DNA from: Bacillus swezeyi
GTDB lineage: Bacteria; Bacillota; Bacilli; Bacillales; Bacillaceae
Assembly (NCBI RefSeq): GCF_001969815.1
Contig: NZ_MRBK01000001.1
Span: forward strand, 62,001 to 126,000
DNA length: 64,000 bases
Direction of reading: 5' to 3'
Below the pieces are notes generated by a model, which was not told where the DNA came from, did not search any database, and was given only the letters and a program-made list of their open reading frames with translations. Numbering within the stretch: position 1 is the first letter of the stretch; every line of letters starts with the position of its first letter. Positions 45,151 through 52,514 of this stretch are shown here, one piece after another. The position numbers and the translations under genes were made by a program.

Positions 45151-45890
45151 AAAATAAAGAAATTCTGATATTACTTCGTTTTTTTGGGTGTGACGATAAG
45201 GATTCATTTGGCAGTGCCAGCCCTTGATCTGAGAAATCATGAGCTCATTTTCATCTGTCAGCCGTTCACATAAAATCTCGAACCGATGGTATGACTTAAA
45301 AAGAAACTTTAAATGAAAATTTGCAGAATTGATAATGAACTTTCAGAAGAAATGGAAAATGTATGTCCAAAAGAACCTCTCCGCTAAATAATCGGTCCAG
45401 CAATCTTCGCCTCACCCTTTTAAATGTTTCCATAATTCCTCTACTTGTCCCCGTGTATCAAACATACAGCCTGTTTTGCAGCAAATCTGATGAACATCTC
45501 GATCAAGACTAATTGAAGCGAAACTTCGTGTCATTAATTTCGTATACACATTAAGCGAAGAGTGCTTGGGATTGAAACTACATCAAATATTCACTTTTAA
45601 GTAAGGAACTGCTTTATGGAAATGTTTATCGACAGATGAGACTTTTGTATGATTTGTTCGGTTTGAAGAACAAACCGAAGACCTTTCTTATTCCCCGTCA
45701 CAATAACCATTTAGCCTATTTCCTATACGAATCACCCTCTCATTGGCAGAATGTTCAAGACATTTTTCCTATTCATCTAATTTATTCCATGTTGTAACAT
45801 AAGAAAGGATCGTTTTCAAGTGGGTCAATCGAATCAAAACGAAATATTTGAAAGTCAGTTTACCATATAGACCCTTGGAGGTTTTAAAAA
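45151..45890. other. Degenerate region, no intact gene
   Basis: AT-rich sequence with no good frame on either strand. A minus-strand stretch near 45400-45530 reads LMTRSFASISLDRDVHQICC without a clear family. Just before the lipoprotein gene, GTG at 45819 opens 17 codons ending TAG at 45868 (MGQSNQNEIFESQFTI), perhaps another gene stub. I see no promoter I would trust for the cassette downstream. Confidence 0.5.
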
Positions 45891-46601
45891 ATGAAAAAAA
45901 TCATGATGATGTGTTTTGCAATAATACTAGCTTTTACAGGGGGATGCAGTATGAGCGACAGCCAAAAGAACGGCAATCAAGAAGAAGCCATCAAACCGAA
46001 AGACATGGATCCGAAAGATCTGCCGCAAGTTCCGGCGTTTCAAGACGAGAAAACAAGAGAATACATGGCATCAACGAAGGAAGCGGAGCCCGGATATTAT
46101 CTGCTTGTGTCTAAGTTGAAGGGGTTTACGATGTTGTTTCCGGAGGATGGGGAGTACTCTGATTCTGAAATATCTAATGAGAATGAGTCACTTTTCTTTG
46201 ATAGTGTAGATAAAAAAACAAATATAGTAATGAATGCTTCTATAGAGTTTTATCGCAATGAATCATTTATAAATGACCCTGATACGATGCTGGATATCGT
46301 TAGTGGAGAAAATGAGTATAAAGGTGACTTTGATAAGCTAGCGTTAAAAGGGAAAGACATTTTTTTCGCATCTAAAAAAGAGTTTTTTAACAAGGAAAGC
46401 AATCCTTCCTATATTTATCTTGGCTATATAAAATCAACAGAACAAAGTTACTTAGGGATAGCATATTCATATAGATTTAGCTGTTCTGCAAAAGTTGACA
46501 CATGCAGCCAGAAGCCAGATGAGTATGAAAAAAAGGTTAAAAAAATGCTGAAATCCATTACTTTCAATTTAGATAAAAAGGGGAAGGAAGATGGGAAGTA
46601 A
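45891..46601 (+). CDS. Lipoprotein, candidate immunity protein of the lipase cassette
   Basis: A 236-residue lipoprotein: basic start, hydrophobic core and lipobox FTGGC with Cys19. A linker leads to a domain from about residue 65 (YYLLVSKLKGFTMLFPEDGE). There is no catalytic motif. The gene overlaps the lipase-like gene by 11 bases, so the two are made together. From about 46150 the base composition becomes clearly AT-richer and stays so into the next gene. In the Staphylococcus TslA system lipoproteins (TilA) on the outer membrane face protect against the lipase; this gene has the same type and place. Immunity is inference. ATG follows TGGAGG. Confidence 0.75.
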   Translation: MKKIMMMCFAIILAFTGGCSMSDSQKNGNQEEAIKPKDMDPKDLPQVPAFQDEKTREYMASTKEAEPGYYLLVSKLKGFTMLFPEDGEYSDSEISNENESLFFDSVDKKTNIVMNASIEFYRNESFINDPDTMLDIVSGENEYKGDFDKLALKGKDIFFASKKEFFNKESNPSYIYLGYIKSTEQSYLGIAYSYRFSCSAKVDTCSQKPDEYEKKVKKMLKSITFNLDKKGKEDGK

Positions 46602-48507
46602 AAACATTTTTGAAAATGAAAATGTGAAATTGCGCTTAATAGATTTGGAGTATAGCTATAAAAAGAAATTTGCTTCATCGAATCCAGCTGAAGTAAAAAA
46701 GGCTAAAGAAGAATTTGAATCAGACATTCGTAGAATCTACAAAGAAGAAACTAATAAAGATCTTACCCAAAGTATTGAAATTTATACATCAAAAGATCTT
46801 GTTAAACAGAATAAAGAATCAGGCTATGACGGTACTGCTATTCATATAGTAGACAAAAAACATAAAGTTGATCAGCTTCATATCATCTCGGAAGGAAGCG
46901 CAGATAATAAAGATTGGTCTTACAACTTTTTTGGATTGTTTCTTGGAATGGATGATAATCAATACAAAGCTACAAAAGAATTCACAAGAAGTGCTAAGAA
47001 AAAGGCTGGAAATGAAGAGAATTTGCAAACTTTTGCATTAGGACATTCATTGGCAAATAATAATCAAGTAATAGTTCAGTTAATTGATGGAGAATATGAC
47101 GAGGTATATGGTGTAAATGGTGCACAAATAAGTATAGATCACTTATTAAAAGCGGATAAACATTTAAGATATACCATGCTTGAAAAATTTAAGGTTGATA
47201 AATTTAAACAGTTACTCAATATTCCAAAATCCAAACTCAACAAAGCCATCATCAAATACTACAACGACAAAGGCGTCATCGCCAACATCACCCAACGCGT
47301 CTCCAAAGACGACCCGCTTTACGGAGTCAGTAGCAGAGGGGATTTCATCACGTTCGGCGATGTGAGGATGACGGATACAAATCCGAATATCAAAGGGCTG
47401 CGAAGCGTCATTGATCATATTCCTGATGAAGATGTGCGGAAACTGAAAAGATACTTTCAGAAATATGCGGCTGATTATCAAAAGGGCGGTATTCAAGGTT
47501 TTGCTATGAGTGCAATAGGCGCTGATATGGATTTTTTAAACGATTTAATGAATGAAGAGGGGACAGTTCAACAAATCGCATATTGCGCACAAAACCCGAT
47601 CCGTTTATCAAATATGATTGGTGCACTGGATCAAAAGCTGCCTAAATTCAAAGAATTTTTGAAAAAAGTCAAGGATTACAGCGGCCCTATTCTCGATCAG
47701 CTTGAAGCAAACGGCTATATTGATGAAACGAAAAAAAAGACCATCCAAAAAGACATAGATGAAGTAGATCGGCTGACTGGGAAACTGGATGTTTTATATG
47801 AAAAGATCAAATTCCTTGTCGACTGGAAGACTGTTGTATTCACTCTTAGTAATCGTCAACTTTCTCAATCACTAATAAACAATTTAATCGCATTTTATGC
47901 TACCTGTACAGAGTTGGGAAAAGCCCTGGGCAAACTGGACCAAGATACAAAAGACCTTCTCAGCCTCATCGGCGAAGGCCATGGATTGACACCGATGTTA
48001 AACGCCTTATCCAAAAAGAAAGGCATCAACTACCAAGGCGGGGATCTTTATTTTTCCAAGAAAGGCAAAGACGGAAAAGAGATTAAAGTCAATCTGTCGT
48101 CGGCCGTCAGGATTTATCAGGTCGGGATGGCCGCCATTTCAAAGATTGAGGATGAAATCGACCGTTATCAGCGCGTTTTTCACCACGAAATTCACGATCA
48201 CTTTGCAAATCAAAAAACCGCGCTTACGAAAGCGATTCATGACATGGAAGCCAACCCCTCCCAATATCAATATGACCTTCAGTTCAAACTTGCCTCAGAC
48301 ATCGCCGGATTCGGCAGCAAGCTGGACAAAATCAGCGTCAACGAGTCGTTCCACACAGCTGCGCTTCCCGAGTGTGACGGAGTCATCAGCGAATTAAAAA
48401 AACAAACCTCAGACAAAAAACGATTTGTGAAAGACATCCGCTCAAGCATTGAGAAACTTTGTGATGAGGACAAGCAAATCTCGGCGTTATTTGATTTTAA
48501 GGCATAG
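46591..48507 (+). CDS. Putative type VII-secreted lipase-like toxin, reverse LXG arrangement
   Basis: A 638-residue protein without a signal peptide. Residues about 60-200 look like a class 3 lipase fold: LHIISEGSADNKDWSYNFFG, then the nucleophile motif FALGHSLANNNQVIVQL with Ser153. Residues about 210-638 are mostly helical and polar, ending in coiled segments (YQVGMAAISKIEDEIDRYQR, CDGVISELKKQTSDKKRFVK) that recall LXG targeting domains. A lipase head with a helical tail is the reverse of usual LXG toxins and matches TslA of S. aureus. It is flanked by a lipoprotein and a small helical protein gene. Codons for residues 1-209 are AT-rich; those after are not. DUF6792 is a possible family name. 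Confidence 0.65.
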   Translation: MGSKNIFENENVKLRLIDLEYSYKKKFASSNPAEVKKAKEEFESDIRRIYKEETNKDLTQSIEIYTSKDLVKQNKESGYDGTAIHIVDKKHKVDQLHIISEGSADNKDWSYNFFGLFLGMDDNQYKATKEFTRSAKKKAGNEENLQTFALGHSLANNNQVIVQLIDGEYDEVYGVNGAQISIDHLLKADKHLRYTMLEKFKVDKFKQLLNIPKSKLNKAIIKYYNDKGVIANITQRVSKDDPLYGVSSRGDFITFGDVRMTDTNPNIKGLRSVIDHIPDEDVRKLKRYFQKYAADYQKGGIQGFAMSAIGADMDFLNDLMNEEGTVQQIAYCAQNPIRLSNMIGALDQKLPKFKEFLKKVKDYSGPILDQLEANGYIDETKKKTIQKDIDEVDRLTGKLDVLYEKIKFLVDWKTVVFTLSNRQLSQSLINNLIAFYATCTELGKALGKLDQDTKDLLSLIGEGHGLTPMLNALSKKKGINYQGGDLYFSKKGKDGKEIKVNLSSAVRIYQVGMAAISKIEDEIDRYQRVFHHEIHDHFANQKTALTKAIHDMEANPSQYQYDLQFKLASDIAGFGSKLDKISVNESFHTAALPECDGVISELKKQTSDKKRFVKDIRSSIEKLCDEDKQISALFDFKA

Positions 48508-48522
48508 GAGGATTCAATAGAG

Positions 48523-48873
48523 ATGGTAAAACCGTTGTTCGAGGAAACTAAAACGGTTTCGGCAACATATATGTTTTTAAGCAGCATTTCGGCAAAGGAA
48601 AAAGCGGCTCGTCTGAACGCTCCGCTGAAAGGCATTTTGAAAGAGCTGAACGAGTTTGACAAGAAGCTAAAAAGTGAGATTGAAGGGCAAAAAGGCATGA
48701 TCATCAAGAAAATCAAAGAAGAACTGGATCACAAAAGCGAAAACCGCAAAACGGTCATTACCCGCATGAAACAAGATAATGAGCAGTTTGCCGGCAGCTA
48801 TCATAACATCATTGAAAATCTGCGGAAACAAAACGTGACGCTCCACTATAAAAAGAATAAGCCCCTGGATTAA
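48523..48873 (+). CDS. Small helical protein, candidate secretion partner of the lipase
   Basis: A 116-residue protein, almost wholly alpha-helical and charged, with heptad-like stretches (LKGILKELNEFDKKLKSEIE, MIIKKIKEELDHKSENRKTV). It lies 15 bases after the lipase-like gene behind AGGAGG. Size, helicity and place match the small partner proteins (TlaA or Lap type) that bind LXG domains for type VII export. It has no WXG motif that I can see. The role is inference from context. Confidence 0.6.
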   Translation: MVKPLFEETKTVSATYMFLSSISAKEKAARLNAPLKGILKELNEFDKKLKSEIEGQKGMIIKKIKEELDHKSENRKTVITRMKQDNEQFAGSYHNIIENLRKQNVTLHYKKNKPLD

Positions 48874-49013
48874 AAAAGCTGGCCCCTGCAATCAGTGGTC
48901 ATCTTTTTTCAACTAAAACCTCCATTTCCTCTTATCAGTCTAAAATTGACGGACGTTCCGGATTTACCTATACTTGAAGAACTGAAACAACAAGGAAAAC
49001 GGGTGAACATAAC

Positions 49014-50075
49014 ATGGATTTTGAAATTCGCTACATCTCTTTTTACGTCATCCAGGTCGACGGCAAGGACGAACAGGCCAACAAGCAGTTTAAACACTTT
49101 CAGACGCTTGATAGGGAAGAATTTGAAAGCAGCGAGCTGAAAGATTTTTTAGACGGGGAATTGAAGAAAATCGTCAAACGGAAGGCGGAGCGCCATCCGA
49201 AGTCTGAGCAGGTGCCGACGAAAATCGGCCGCTTCATCACAGAGCCGGGGCATGAGCTTGACTCCAATCCAAACTACAATCTGTTTCATCGTACAAAACA
49301 AGCGGAAACAAAAGAAGACTTCAATGAACTGAGCGAACAGTTCGTCCGCACATACCTTGACACGAGCGCTGTTAGGGGAGGCGTCTTTTTAGTGGCGACG
49401 GCGGTGCCGCGCAAATACTTCGATGATTCGTTCGTCTTTGTCATGAAATGCGATTTTGAACCGAAGGTCGCTTCGATTGCTGATGAATCTTCTTTGATCA
49501 GAAAGGTCGAAATGGCGATCACGACGAAAAACATGAAATCGATCCAGTATCCGCACATGCCTGAAGAGGGGATGACGGAGGAAAGCGAAGTGAAAATCCA
49601 CCAGGCCTCACACGCGCGCTACTTTGAAGATTTCTTAAAGTTCGTCGAGTACGGCGAGTCGATGCCGGAAATCATGAAATCGCAAGTGATGAACATGGTG
49701 CAGGAGCATGTGTATGAAACATATGAGGACAGCAGCGAAGAGCGCCAGCAGTTTGAACACGACCTCGAAATCTGGGAAGCGAGCGAAAAGCGGGAGATTC
49801 AGGAACGCCTTGATACGCATCAGGTGGTCGAAGCCGCCGCCCAGATCGTCGAGCATGTTCCCGAGGCAGAGCTGAAAATGAAGCTCGGAGAAACCGAGAT
49901 TAAAGGATTGCTTGCCGACTTCGGGGACTCGATCCACCTCGCAAAAGTGAACGGCCGCTATGTGGCGCTGATTGAAGCGGAGACGATTTCGTTTGAGAAA
50001 GGCAGTTCTCCGGTGGAGTTTTATAAGCCTGAAGGGCTGCATGAAGTGATTGAGCGGATTCGGAATAAGGATTAG
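49014..50075 (+). CDS. DUF3900/DUF3898-type protein of unknown function
   Basis: A 353-residue cytoplasmic protein, acidic, with no membrane helix. It starts DFEIRYISFYVIQVDGKDEQ and has blocks IGRFITEPGHELDSNPNYNL and GVFLVATAVPRKYFDDSFVF. The C-terminal part (KMKLGETEIKGLLADFGDSI, then VALIEAETISFEKG) looks like a separate small domain. I match it from memory to DUF3900 with DUF3898, families of unknown function in Bacillus. It follows the helical-partner gene by 140 bases and has an eroded second copy at 44980, so it travels with the cassette. The ribosome site is weak. A terminator follows. Confidence 0.7.
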   Translation: MDFEIRYISFYVIQVDGKDEQANKQFKHFQTLDREEFESSELKDFLDGELKKIVKRKAERHPKSEQVPTKIGRFITEPGHELDSNPNYNLFHRTKQAETKEDFNELSEQFVRTYLDTSAVRGGVFLVATAVPRKYFDDSFVFVMKCDFEPKVASIADESSLIRKVEMAITTKNMKSIQYPHMPEEGMTEESEVKIHQASHARYFEDFLKFVEYGESMPEIMKSQVMNMVQEHVYETYEDSSEERQQFEHDLEIWEASEKREIQERLDTHQVVEAAAQIVEHVPEAELKMKLGETEIKGLLADFGDSIHLAKVNGRYVALIEAETISFEKGSSPVEFYKPEGLHEVIERIRNKD

Positions 50076-50098
50076 AGAAAGTTGGACACTTTTATTGG

Positions 50099-50131
50099 AA
50101 AAAGGCATCCGCACATGTGGGGTGCCTTTTG
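50099..50131 (+). terminator. Terminator after the DUF3900-type gene
   Basis: AAAAAGGCATCC pairs with GGGTGCCTTTT (one G-T pair) and is followed by T-rich sequence. It ends the cassette. Confidence 0.75.
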
Positions 50132-50302
50132 TCTATTTCACTTTTTGCTTTTCTTGAAATGAAATGACGGTTGTAGGATCGAAAATAAACTTAGGAATGT
50201 ACATTAACTATTTTAGATGAATGAGGTGTTCATGATGTTAGAAATGAAAGCTGGGGCGGCGATCCAGATGACTTTTTTGTTTCATTCGAGTTTTTCAAAC
50301 GA

Positions 50303-50502
50303 TTAATGATGAAGAGCGGTGTCTTTGGCGGAACCTGCATAAAAGCACTTTTCATCGCTGATGGCTTCGTTCAGGCTGACCGCCGCTAGATGTGCGGGAA
50401 TTCCTGAAGGCTGAATTTTAATGCCCTTTTTTCTGCTTTCATAAGTGCACTTCCTTTATCAGGATGATTTACATGATACTTGAATTTTTCGTTGTGAGTC
50501 AT
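50303..50502 (-). pseudogene. Small ORF of about 66 residues with a frameshift at a poly-A tract
   Basis: On the minus strand ATG at 50502 reads MTHNEKFKYHVNHPDKGSAL, then MKAEK. At an A6 tract the sense moves to another frame and continues GIKIQPSGIPAHLAAVSLNE to a TAA at 50303. One missing A explains it. The second half is coding-like (GC-rich third positions and no stops). I do not recognise the protein. It is probably a decayed gene, or possibly one switched by slippage. Confidence 0.45.
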
Positions 50503-50520
50503 CAGAAAACCTGTTAAAAT
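50492..50520 (+). promoter_or_regulatory. Promoter of the mph leader
   Basis: TTGTGA (50492-50497) and TAAAAT (50515-50520) are 17 bases apart. The leader-peptide ATG lies 36 bases downstream. Confidence 0.6.
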
Positions 50521-50555
50521 AAATCTAATGATAAAGAACGGAGGGATTTCCTAAA

Positions 50556-50600
50556 ATGGCATACATTAGATTCCGATTGAACTTTGTCCTCGCTAACTAA
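50556..50600 (+). CDS. Leader peptide MAYIRFRLNFVLAN with Arg-Phe-Arg arrest-type motif
   Basis: A 14-codon ORF behind ACGGAGGG, ending TAA at 50600. It contains Arg-Phe-Arg at codons 5-7. Macrolide-bound ribosomes are known to stall at +X+ motifs (Arg/Lys-X-Arg/Lys), as in the ermD/ermK leader of B. licheniformis. The mRNA after it has competing pairs: ACTTTGT (50581-50587) with ACAAAGT (50608-50614), and CCGATT (50573-50578) with AATCGG (50634-50639), then a terminator. Stalling would disturb these and let transcription reach the phosphotransferase gene. This is inference from known macrolide attenuators. Confidence 0.7.
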   Translation: MAYIRFRLNFVLAN

Positions 50601-50686
50601 ATAGTGAACAAAGTCTCTGCCTGTGTGCAGGGTAATCGGGATTGGTCTGCCTATTTTTAGGGAACCCTTATACAATAAAAGAGGGG

Positions 50687-50716
50687 GAGGCGCGGATTCC
50701 TGCGCCTCTTTTTTTT
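50687..50716 (+). terminator. Attenuator terminator 1 in the mph leader
   Basis: GAGGCGC (50687-50693) pairs with GCGCCTC (50702-50708), then eight T residues. It lies after the leader peptide and 136 bases before the phosphotransferase start, inside the same transcript. Confidence 0.8.
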
Positions 50717-50794
50717 CTTTAAAAATGGAAAACCGCTCTTGCTGAAGAATAACCTTCAGTTTATTTTTCATATCTTTTTTCCGTTTACTGACAG

Positions 50795-50819
50795 CACAGG
50801 CAGATGACCTGTGTTTTTT
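50795..50819 (+). terminator. Attenuator terminator 2 in the mph leader
   Basis: CACAGG (50795-50800) pairs with CCTGTG (50808-50813), then six T residues, 33 bases before the gene. Two terminators in a row suggest very tight basal silence. Confidence 0.7.
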
Positions 50820-50851
50820 GATGGAGAAAATCAGTAAAGGGGAAATCATAG

Positions 50852-51760
50852 ATGACAAACGTACATGAGCAAATTGAAAACATGTTGAAATTGGCGGAGA
50901 AACACGGACTTCAGCTAAATAGGGAAAATGCACAGATGAATGAGTCGGGCATGGATTTTCAAGTCGTTTTTGCCGATGATGCATCTGGGATGAGATGGGT
51001 GCTGAGGAAGCCGAGGCGCGAAGATGTGATTGAAAGGGCCGCGGCTGAAAGCAGGGTGCTGAAGCTACTTCAGCACCACCTCCCTGTTGACGTGCCGGAT
51101 TGGCGCATCCATACACCGGAATTGATTGCGTATCCGAAGCTTGTCGGAGTTCCCGCCGCAGTCATTGATATGGAGATTAAAAATTATGTATGGAATATGA
51201 ATCATCAGCCGCCGTCTGAAGCGTTTGTCAGATCGTTAGCCAAAACGCTCTCAGCTTTGCATGGAATCAATCATCAGACCGCGGCTGAAGCGGGGATACA
51301 AGTGATGAATCCGCATGACGTACGGCAAACAAAAGCGGAGCAGATGGAGCGGATCAAAGAAGAGCTTGGTGTCAGTGACGTTCTCTGGGAGAGATGGCAG
51401 AAATGGCTGTATGACGACTCGTATTGGCCTTGGTATACCGCGTTTATTCACGGAGATCTGCATCCGCCCCATATTCTGATTGACGCAAATGATCAAATCA
51501 CAGGCCTGTTGGATTGGACGGAAGCAAAAGTCGCCGATCCGGCGAAAGATTTCCTCCTTTATCAGACAATTTTGGGAGAAGAGGAGACGGCCCGGCTGAT
51601 CGCTCATTATGAGGAGGAAGGTGGCCGCGTCTGGCCGCGGATGAAAGAGCACATTGCTGAAATGCAAGCCGCCTACGGTATTGAAATCGGCATGTTTGCT
51701 CTTCAGACAAAACAAAAAGAGCACCTGGAGATGGCGCATGAGGCGCTAGGGGTAAAATAG
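50852..51760 (+). CDS. mphK: Macrolide 2'-phosphotransferase (Mph family)
   Basis: A 302-residue enzyme of the APH/Mph kinase fold. FIHGDLHPPHILIDANDQIT holds the catalytic Asp in the Mph-type HGDLHPxHIL motif, and GLLDWTEAKVADPAKDFLLY the magnesium Asp. The ATP lobe has FADDASGMRWVLRKPRREDV. It corresponds to YcbJ/MphK of B. subtilis and should phosphorylate the desosamine 2'-OH of erythromycin-type macrolides. It is preceded by a leader peptide and two terminators (50556-50819), pointing to drug-inducible attenuation. ATG follows AAAGGGG. A terminator follows. Confidence 0.92.
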   Translation: MTNVHEQIENMLKLAEKHGLQLNRENAQMNESGMDFQVVFADDASGMRWVLRKPRREDVIERAAAESRVLKLLQHHLPVDVPDWRIHTPELIAYPKLVGVPAAVIDMEIKNYVWNMNHQPPSEAFVRSLAKTLSALHGINHQTAAEAGIQVMNPHDVRQTKAEQMERIKEELGVSDVLWERWQKWLYDDSYWPWYTAFIHGDLHPPHILIDANDQITGLLDWTEAKVADPAKDFLLYQTILGEEETARLIAHYEEEGGRVWPRMKEHIAEMQAAYGIEIGMFALQTKQKEHLEMAHEALGVK

Positions 51761-51783
51761 GGAAGAGGTTGATAATGAGTTGA

Positions 51784-51813
51784 GGCTATCGATCTATTCG
51801 ATAGCCGTTTTTT
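51784..51813. terminator. Terminator between mphK and marR-type gene
   Basis: GGCTATCGA (51784-51792) pairs perfectly with TCGATAGCC (51798-51806), then GTTTTTT. It lies between converging genes. Confidence 0.85.
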
Positions 51814-52234
51814 ATGACAGAAAAACCTTTTCTACCAACGCAAAAAAAGCCGCTTTTTCCTCTTTTGGCAGTTTGTCGAACATTCTGTCAATCAATGCTT
51901 GACGGTTTTCCACCATTTGCGCGGCGATCCGTTTTCCCTCTTGTGAAAGTTCAAGCCAGACGGTGCGGCGGTCTTCATTATTTCTTGATCTGATGACAAG
52001 CCCTTCTTTTTCCAAATGGTTCAGAGCAGTCGTTGTCGCCGAGGGAGAAAGCGATACCTCCTGCAAAATGGTCTTTACCGTACATGTTTCGTGTCTGTAA
52101 ATGATACGCAAAATAAACCCTTTAACGCTTGTGACGTTTTTGGGGAGCGTTTCTTCGTCTAGTTTTTTTGAAGAACGCAAATATTTCGTCAAGGCATGAT
52201 CCAATAGATGGGCTTCAATCCGATGGTGCTTCAT
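51812..52234 (-). CDS. MarR-family transcriptional regulator
   Basis: A 140-residue winged-helix protein. The recognition part reads CTVKTILQEVSLSPSATTTA, then LNHLEKEGLVIRSRNNEDRR with the MarR wing DRRTVWLELSQEGKRIA. The C-terminal helix dimerises (LPKEEKAAFFALVEKVFLS). It is divergent from an AMP-dependent ligase gene, its likely target. A dyad at 52398-52420 lies in the space between them. The ligand is unknown, perhaps a phenolic or fatty acid used by the ligase. Confidence 0.9.
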   Translation of the reverse strand: MKHHRIEAHLLDHALTKYLRSSKKLDEETLPKNVTSVKGFILRIIYRHETCTVKTILQEVSLSPSATTTALNHLEKEGLVIRSRNNEDRRTVWLELSQEGKRIAAQMVENRQALIDRMFDKLPKEEKAAFFALVEKVFLS

Positions 52235-52397
52235 GAAGGTTTCCTCATTTCCGGCATCGTGTAAAAGGGGATCAGAATCAATCCACTGATCTAATCAAAC
52301 ATAGGTCAATTTTATCATAAGTCAAGGCGTTGAAAAAATGTTTTAGCTATTTGTGAATCATCCAAATTAATTACTTTTGTTATTAATTCATAAACAT

Positions 52398-52420
52398 AAC
52401 AATTCCATAATGAAATTGTT
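52398..52420. promoter_or_regulatory. Inverted repeat between marR-type and ligase genes
   Basis: AACAATT (52398-52404) and AATTGTT (52414-52420) form a perfect dyad with a nine-base gap, a size suited to a MarR dimer. It is about 95 bases ahead of the ligase start. Confidence 0.4.
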
Positions 52421-52514
52421 TTACAATGGATATTTTTTGTTTTAGAATGAATTTGTGCGTCACATAATCTAACCAGATTTTGTGAGAAACAAAGAAAATT
52501 TGGAGATGAAAATT

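Noticed and set aside
45400..45530. Second transposon gene on the minus strand.
   Set aside because: The readable stretch does not match any transposase motif I know, and stops break it; only the IS3-like C-terminus at 45058-45150 is supported.
48523..48873. Small helical protein considered as a classic WXG100 protein.
   Set aside because: It has no Trp-X-Gly turn and is longer than usual; a TlaA/Lap-type partner fits better.
50514..51116. 200-codon minus-strand frame over the mph leader and gene start.
   Set aside because: It is the antisense of a well-supported gene and leader; the protein has no family features.
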